The translations under genes were made by a program, and so were the position numbers. Below, one piece after another: positions 15,552-18,954 of a DNA stretch of 18,954 nucleotides. The DNA is from JAUUZT01 sp964654015. GTDB taxonomy: Bacteria > Chloroflexota > Dehalococcoidia > GIF9 > AB-539-J10. The stretch spans positions 1 through 18,954 of the forward strand of contig CAZZHQ010000044.1 of assembly GCA_964654015.1 (NCBI GenBank). The letters run 5' to 3'. The notes beneath the pieces were generated by a model. That model searched no databases, was not told where the DNA came from, and saw only the letters and a program-made list of their open reading frames with translations. Position 1 is the first letter of the stretch. Each line of letters starts with the position of its first letter.

Positions 15552-17408
15552 ATGGCAGGAGGTTATGTAGGAAAGATTCTTTGGGTAGACCTTGGAACAG
15601 GTACAATGAAAGATGAAGTCCTGGATGAGAAGCTTTGCAGGGATTTCCTCGGAGGTTATGGTATAGGAGTCAGGCTTTTGTACGACCGAATGAAAGCTGG
15701 GACAGATCCGCTTGGACCTGACAACATTCTTGGATTTATGACCGGCCCATTCACTGGCACCCCGGCAATTTGCGGCTCGAGATTTCAGGTAATCTGTAAA
15801 TCACCTCTGACTGGCGGATGGGGAGATGGAAATTGCGGTGGCGATTTCGGTCCGTACCTGAAATTCGCCGGTTATGATGGCGTCTTTTTCACCGGCATTT
15901 CCTCAAAACCTGTATACCTCTATATCGAAAATGGCAAGGCAGAATTAAGAGATGCCAGCGATTTATGGGGCAAAGACAGCTACGAGACCGAAGATGTTTT
16001 AGGCAAACGATATGGAGCTAAAACAGCAAAGGTCGCTTGCATCGGTCCGGCAGGAGAGAATCTTTCCTTAAGTGCCGCTGTTATGAACTACCATGGGCGA
16101 GCTGCCGGTAGATCTGGTGTAGGTGCAGTCATGGGATCCAAGAAACTGAAGGCAATTGTTGCCAATGGAAAAAATGGAGTGACTATTAATGACCGTCCTA
16201 AGGCACTTGAATTGAGAAAGAATTACTTAGCAGCTTTTGAAGGACATCCATTCTATGGGCTATTTAGCACTTGGGGTACAGCTGGCCTTAACGCAGTATC
16301 CGCCCACAGTGGTGATTCTCCGGTCAAGAACTGGGGTGGTGTTGGAGTTGTGGATTTCCCAGAGGCAGACCTCATAAGTGGAGACAGGACAATTGCATTG
16401 CAGAAAGAGAAAGAAGGCTGTTGGCATTGCAGTATTCAGTGTGGTGGGCGGATGAAAGCACCAACTGGCGAGTACAAATATCATGAAGGAGAAAGCAAGC
16501 CGGAATACGAGACTGCCTGTATGTTTGGCACCAATTGCCTTAATTCGAACCTGGAATCTATCATCATGGCTAATGAAATATGCAACAAGGCAGGGCTTGA
16601 TACTATCTCTACAGCCGTAGCTATTTCATTCGCTATAGAATGTTATGAGAATGGTCTCATCACCAAAGAGGATACCGATGGCATAGAGATGACCTGGGGT
16701 AATCATGCTTCCATCGTAGCCATGACCGATAAGATAGCCAAAGAAGAAGGTTTTGGTGCATTACTGGCACAGGGAGTTGAGAAAGCAGCAGCTAAAATAG
16801 GGAAAGGCTCTGATAAATACGCAATACACGTAGGAGGTCAAGGGCTCCCTGCCCACGACCCGAAACTCGGGTATCATTTCGCCACCCAGTACAGAATGGA
16901 TGCTACTCCGGGCCGTCATACTCAGGGCAGTGAAGCATTGAATCCTCCAGGGTTATACCCTGCATTCGATGAAAAAAGTTTCTCCGGCAGGGGAGAAGCT
17001 CATACACGAGGCAGCGCTATGATGCATATCATTAACTCAACTGGAATGTGTATGTTTGGATATTTCTGTTTATCCAACGTCGTAGCTATCCCTGAGTTCT
17101 TAAACGCAATAACCGGATGGAATGTCGATCTTGAAGAGGTTATTAAGGCAGGTGATCGTATTGCCAATCTCAGACATGCCTTCAACCTTAGAGAGGGCAT
17201 TAACCCACTAGAGCTCAAGTTTCCTGATAGAGCGCTTGGTAAACCAGCCCAGACAGCAGGACCTGTCGCTGGCGTAACAGTTGATGAGGATACCTTGTTG
17301 AAGGAGTACATGGCCGCGATAGATTGGGAACCAGGTACTGCGAAGCCAAGCAAGAAAAAATTACTGGAGCTTGGTCTCGATGATGTGGCTAAGGATCTCT
17401 GGGGTTAA
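15552..17408 (+). CDS. Aldehyde:ferredoxin oxidoreductase (tungsten bis-pterin family)
   Basis: Oxidises aldehydes to carboxylic acids, passing electrons to ferredoxin, with a tungsten-bis-pyranopterin centre and one 4Fe-4S cluster. The ATG at 15552 is set by AAGGAGGG 8 nt upstream and gives 618 aa, the usual length; a TTG at 15516 is in frame but lacks this site. Domain 1 has GGYVGKILWVDL, FLGGYGIGVRLLYDR, GPFTGTPAICGSRFQVICKSPLTG and the pterin-contact region GRAAGRSGVGAVMGSKKLKAI, each typical. Cluster ligands are C290, C293 and C297 (GCWHCSIQC) plus C500 (STGMC), spaced as in the Pyrococcus enzyme. The two pterin motifs read NKAGLD (345-350) and NSTGMC (495-500), both with Asn at the first position. 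No ferredoxin or MoaD-like gene is adjacent. Substrate cannot be deduced. Confidence 0.93.
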   Translation: MAGGYVGKILWVDLGTGTMKDEVLDEKLCRDFLGGYGIGVRLLYDRMKAGTDPLGPDNILGFMTGPFTGTPAICGSRFQVICKSPLTGGWGDGNCGGDFGPYLKFAGYDGVFFTGISSKPVYLYIENGKAELRDASDLWGKDSYETEDVLGKRYGAKTAKVACIGPAGENLSLSAAVMNYHGRAAGRSGVGAVMGSKKLKAIVANGKNGVTINDRPKALELRKNYLAAFEGHPFYGLFSTWGTAGLNAVSAHSGDSPVKNWGGVGVVDFPEADLISGDRTIALQKEKEGCWHCSIQCGGRMKAPTGEYKYHEGESKPEYETACMFGTNCLNSNLESIIMANEICNKAGLDTISTAVAISFAIECYENGLITKEDTDGIEMTWGNHASIVAMTDKIAKEEGFGALLAQGVEKAAAKIGKGSDKYAIHVGGQGLPAHDPKLGYHFATQYRMDATPGRHTQGSEALNPPGLYPAFDEKSFSGRGEAHTRGSAMMHIINSTGMCMFGYFCLSNVVAIPEFLNAITGWNVDLEEVIKAGDRIANLRHAFNLREGINPLELKFPDRALGKPAQTAGPVAGVTVDEDTLLKEYMAAIDWEPGTAKPSKKKLLELGLDDVAKDLWG

Positions 17409-17457
17409 TAAATACACAACGAGTTTATTCAAACCAAATATAAATTCGGTTAGTTGA

Positions 17458-17504
17458 TTAAACAGGAGCCAGGCACATAAAAAAGATGTCTGGCTTCTGT
17501 TTAA
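17458..17504. terminator. Bidirectional terminator hairpin
   Basis: A 15-bp stem (17458-17472 with 17490-17504, one G-T pair) is extended by a 4-bp inner stem, ACAT with ATGT, across a 2-base bulge. The loop is AAAAAAG. It lies about 50 bases after the oxidoreductase stop and about 90 bases after the end of the convergent hydrolase gene. The T-run that usually follows is short on both strands, but stem length and position make it a good shared terminator. Confidence 0.75.
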
Positions 17505-17592
17505 TGTCCTGTAGTTCACTCCTAATATTGCATAAAGAGAACTTTCAGGCTGGCTAATACCACTAATTTAATATATGCCGTACTTCCATATT

Positions 17593-18384
17593 CTATAACT
17601 CAAATGTCATTAGATCATGCGCCTCTACTATCTCTCCATCGTAGTATTTCCTGATATCTTGAATCTTTGTCCTTAAATTGAGTTCATTACCAAACCAGCT
17701 ATAAACAATATGGGATAGTACCAGAGTTTTAACCCTGGCCTCAGTAGCGGTCCTACCAATATCCTCCGCTGACGGATGCATAACATCAATGAGCAAGATG
17801 TCGGCATTACGAGCAAATTCGGTTAATTCAGATAACCTCGATAGGTCACCACTTACTACAATAGACTTTCCATCGCTATCTACCCGATAACCCAGAGCAT
17901 TAGGCCCATGAGAAACCTTAGCGGCCGAGGCTGTCCAGCAATTCCCTTTGCAAACATCCCCAGCTCCTATCTCAGTCACATTGATCACCGGTGCATGATA
18001 TCCCCCCAACTCCATCCTCAATTTAATCTCATCGCCATAAGCAGTATTAAAAACACGATCGTGAAAATCCCTTGTTCCTGAAGGCCCATATACACTGAGA
18101 GGCTGGTATACACCATCCTCAAAGCCCCATATCCAATTTTCGAAAACAAAAGCAACATAATCAGCATTATGATCATAGTGATGGACATGTGTAAAAAATA
18201 GATAATGAGGCCGATGAGGTTTTATTCCAGCTCGAACCATGTTCAATGTTGCTCCCGGACCACAATCAATAAGAATGCAATCATCCCCGGCAATTATTAA
18301 TTGGCTCGACCCTCCTCGAGGAGGTACAGGTGTGAGCCTGGGCCCACCAGTCCCTAGTAGCACCAGTTTGAAAGAGCATTCCAT
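17593..18384 (-). CDS. MBL-fold metallohydrolase (RNase Z / arylsulfatase-like)
   Basis: A 263-aa metallo-beta-lactamase-fold hydrolase. The metal motif THVHHYDH gives H66, H68, D71 and H72; further ligands are H159 (KVSHGP), D180 (VVSGDLS) and H225 (VLSHIV). The N-terminal LVLLGTGGPRLTPVPPRGGSSQLI and CILIDCGPG match the RNase Z-like and AtsA-like branch. It lacks the long flexible arm expected of a tRNA 3'-processing RNase Z, so an esterase or other small-molecule hydrolase is as likely. GGAGGG lies 6-8 nt upstream of the ATG at 18384. It stands alone, convergent with the oxidoreductase gene and divergent from tex. Confidence 0.87.
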   Translation of the reverse strand: MECSFKLVLLGTGGPRLTPVPPRGGSSQLIIAGDDCILIDCGPGATLNMVRAGIKPHRPHYLFFTHVHHYDHNADYVAFVFENWIWGFEDGVYQPLSVYGPSGTRDFHDRVFNTAYGDEIKLRMELGGYHAPVINVTEIGAGDVCKGNCWTASAAKVSHGPNALGYRVDSDGKSIVVSGDLSRLSELTEFARNADILLIDVMHPSAEDIGRTATEARVKTLVLSHIVYSWFGNELNLRTKIQDIRKYYDGEIVEAHDLMTFEL

Positions 18385-18462
18385 TCAAACCCTCCATTAT
18401 CGCAAGATATAAATTTCTAACTGTACCAAATAATATCAATAATCTAGTATGGATACTATCAG

Positions 18463-18621
18463 TCGGAAGCCGTATTAAATAAGTCTATTCTTACTGAAAC
18501 AGGTCACCACGTCACTGTAGAAAATGGACTTTATATTACAGCGTGGCGGGCGCTACAGGACGATAGGTAGAACTTTTAGGTTAGCTGTTAATCTAACTAC
18601 CTGACCAAACCTCTAATTTAA
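18463..18621 (+). pseudogene. Decayed response-regulator receiver (REC) domain remnant
   Basis: One reading frame (codons beginning at 18463, 18466 and so on) first gives SEAVLNKSILTETGHHVTVENG, then RALQDDR, three stops, and finally NYLTKPLI. The first part resembles the helix 1/strand 2 area of receiver domains (a typical version reads LEKAGHHVTVAENG). YLTKP is the usual conserved lysine segment near the domain end. The middle, with the phosphorylated Asp, is missing, and stops lie at 18568, 18577 and 18589. No start codon is present. This looks like a remnant with an internal deletion, perhaps from a hybrid histidine kinase. The match is by eye and short, so chance is possible. Confidence 0.45.
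18580..18597. other. Short inverted repeat upstream of tex
   Basis: GTTAG (18580-18584) can pair with CTAAC (18593-18597) over an 8-base loop, and AGG with CCT further out across a 2-base bulge. It lies within the decayed segment and could be chance. Confidence 0.2.
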
Positions 18622-18646
18622 GAGACATGTGTAGTACAATTATAAG
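18618..18646 (+). promoter_or_regulatory. Possible tex promoter
   Basis: TTAAGA (4 of 6 -35 bases) and TATAAG (5 of 6 -10 bases) are 17 bases apart, about 28 bases ahead of the tex ATG. GGAG (18659-18662) then precedes the ATG by 11 bases. Confidence 0.35.
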
Positions 18647-18673
18647 TATCCATCACATGGAGATAAATACACA

Positions 18674-18954
18674 ATGTTTGAAATTCATGGTATGACCATT
18701 GCCAACCATGTAGGAGTCACACACCAGCAAATAGAGGCTGTCAGGTCACTGCTTGATACGGGAGGCGACCATTCCATTCATTGCACGCCATCGCAAAGAG
18801 AAAACGGGGTCACTTGACGAGGTGGTACTAAGCGAAATACGGGACGGTCTGGCACGGCTGGCAGCGCTCGATTGTCGGCGCCAGGCGATTCTGAAATCCC
18901 TTGAAGAACAGAATGTACTCACAGCCGAGTTACGCAGTTCTGTCGAATCGGCGG
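18674..18954 (+). pseudogene. tex: tex (S1-domain transcription accessory protein), frameshifted, cut by the right edge
   Basis: The N-terminus of Tex, a nucleic-acid-binding transcription accessory protein. From the ATG at 18674 the frame reads to SLLDTGG, then leaves the family and stops at 18815 after 47 codons. From 18768 the next frame gives TIPFIARHRKEKTGSLDEV and LSEIRDGLARLAALDCRRQAI, the well-conserved Tex segment, open to the window edge. Removing one G from the GG at 18764-18765 restores LLDTGATIPFIARHRKEKTG exactly. Either the gene is a recent pseudogene or this is a one-base assembly or sequencing error. The rest of the gene lies outside the window. By eye this coding is more GC-rich than the genes to its left. 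Confidence 0.8.

Noticed and set aside
1..18954. CRISPR array, tRNA, rRNA, insertion sequence or prophage
   Set aside because: I found no regularly spaced repeats, no tRNA T-arm signature in intergenic sequence, no transposase or terminal inverted repeats, and no integrase or structural phage genes.

Overview
The window reads as chromosomal DNA of a bacterium, most likely an anaerobic Chloroflexota lineage near Dehalococcoidia. This is inferred from gene content and protein flavour: subfamily-2 PyrF, archaeal-type ApgM phosphoglycerate mutase, family-4 uracil-DNA glycosylase, a TldD/TldE pair next to a PAC2 protein, RNase J, a tungsten-type aldehyde:ferredoxin oxidoreductase and a tiny SWIM zinc-finger protein. 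No rRNA or tRNA is present to confirm it. Base composition is moderately AT-rich, and many genes have a GGAGG Shine-Dalgarno.

Left part (1-4200). On the minus strand lie the N-terminal third of a malic enzyme gene, running off the left edge, with its own extended -10 promoter, and then a pyrF-dinB unit. dinB has its complete catalytic N-terminus in frame but no ATG, GTG or TTG to start it; an ATT behind a good Shine-Dalgarno is the best start. Divergent from pyrF is folC (+), whose end overlaps a small minus-strand SWIM zinc-finger gene.

Middle (4530-12702). This is a tightly packed plus-strand run: tldD, tldE, a PAC2-family gene, a family-4 UDG, RNase J and FtsK/SpoIIIE. Gaps are 0-40 bp, so it is probably one transcription unit combining protein/peptide turnover, base-excision repair, RNA turnover and chromosome translocation. 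ftsK overlaps the end of the opposite-strand galU, which follows apgM in a minus-strand apgM-galU unit. A promoter can be placed directly in front of apgM.

Right part (14757-18954). A plus-strand set consists of a 51-aa two-helix membrane protein (DUF3096-like), an acidic 61-aa protein of unknown function, and the aldehyde:ferredoxin oxidoreductase. A long hairpin terminator sits between the oxidoreductase and a minus-strand metallo-beta-lactamase-fold hydrolase. The last 500 bases look decayed: a stop-riddled remnant of a response-regulator receiver domain, followed by the 5' end of tex broken by a one-base frameshift and cut by the window edge.

Most of the window is ordinary housekeeping sequence. 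The points most worth checking are the ATT-started dinB, the tldD-tldE-PAC2 linkage, the two small genes ahead of the oxidoreductase, and the decayed right end.
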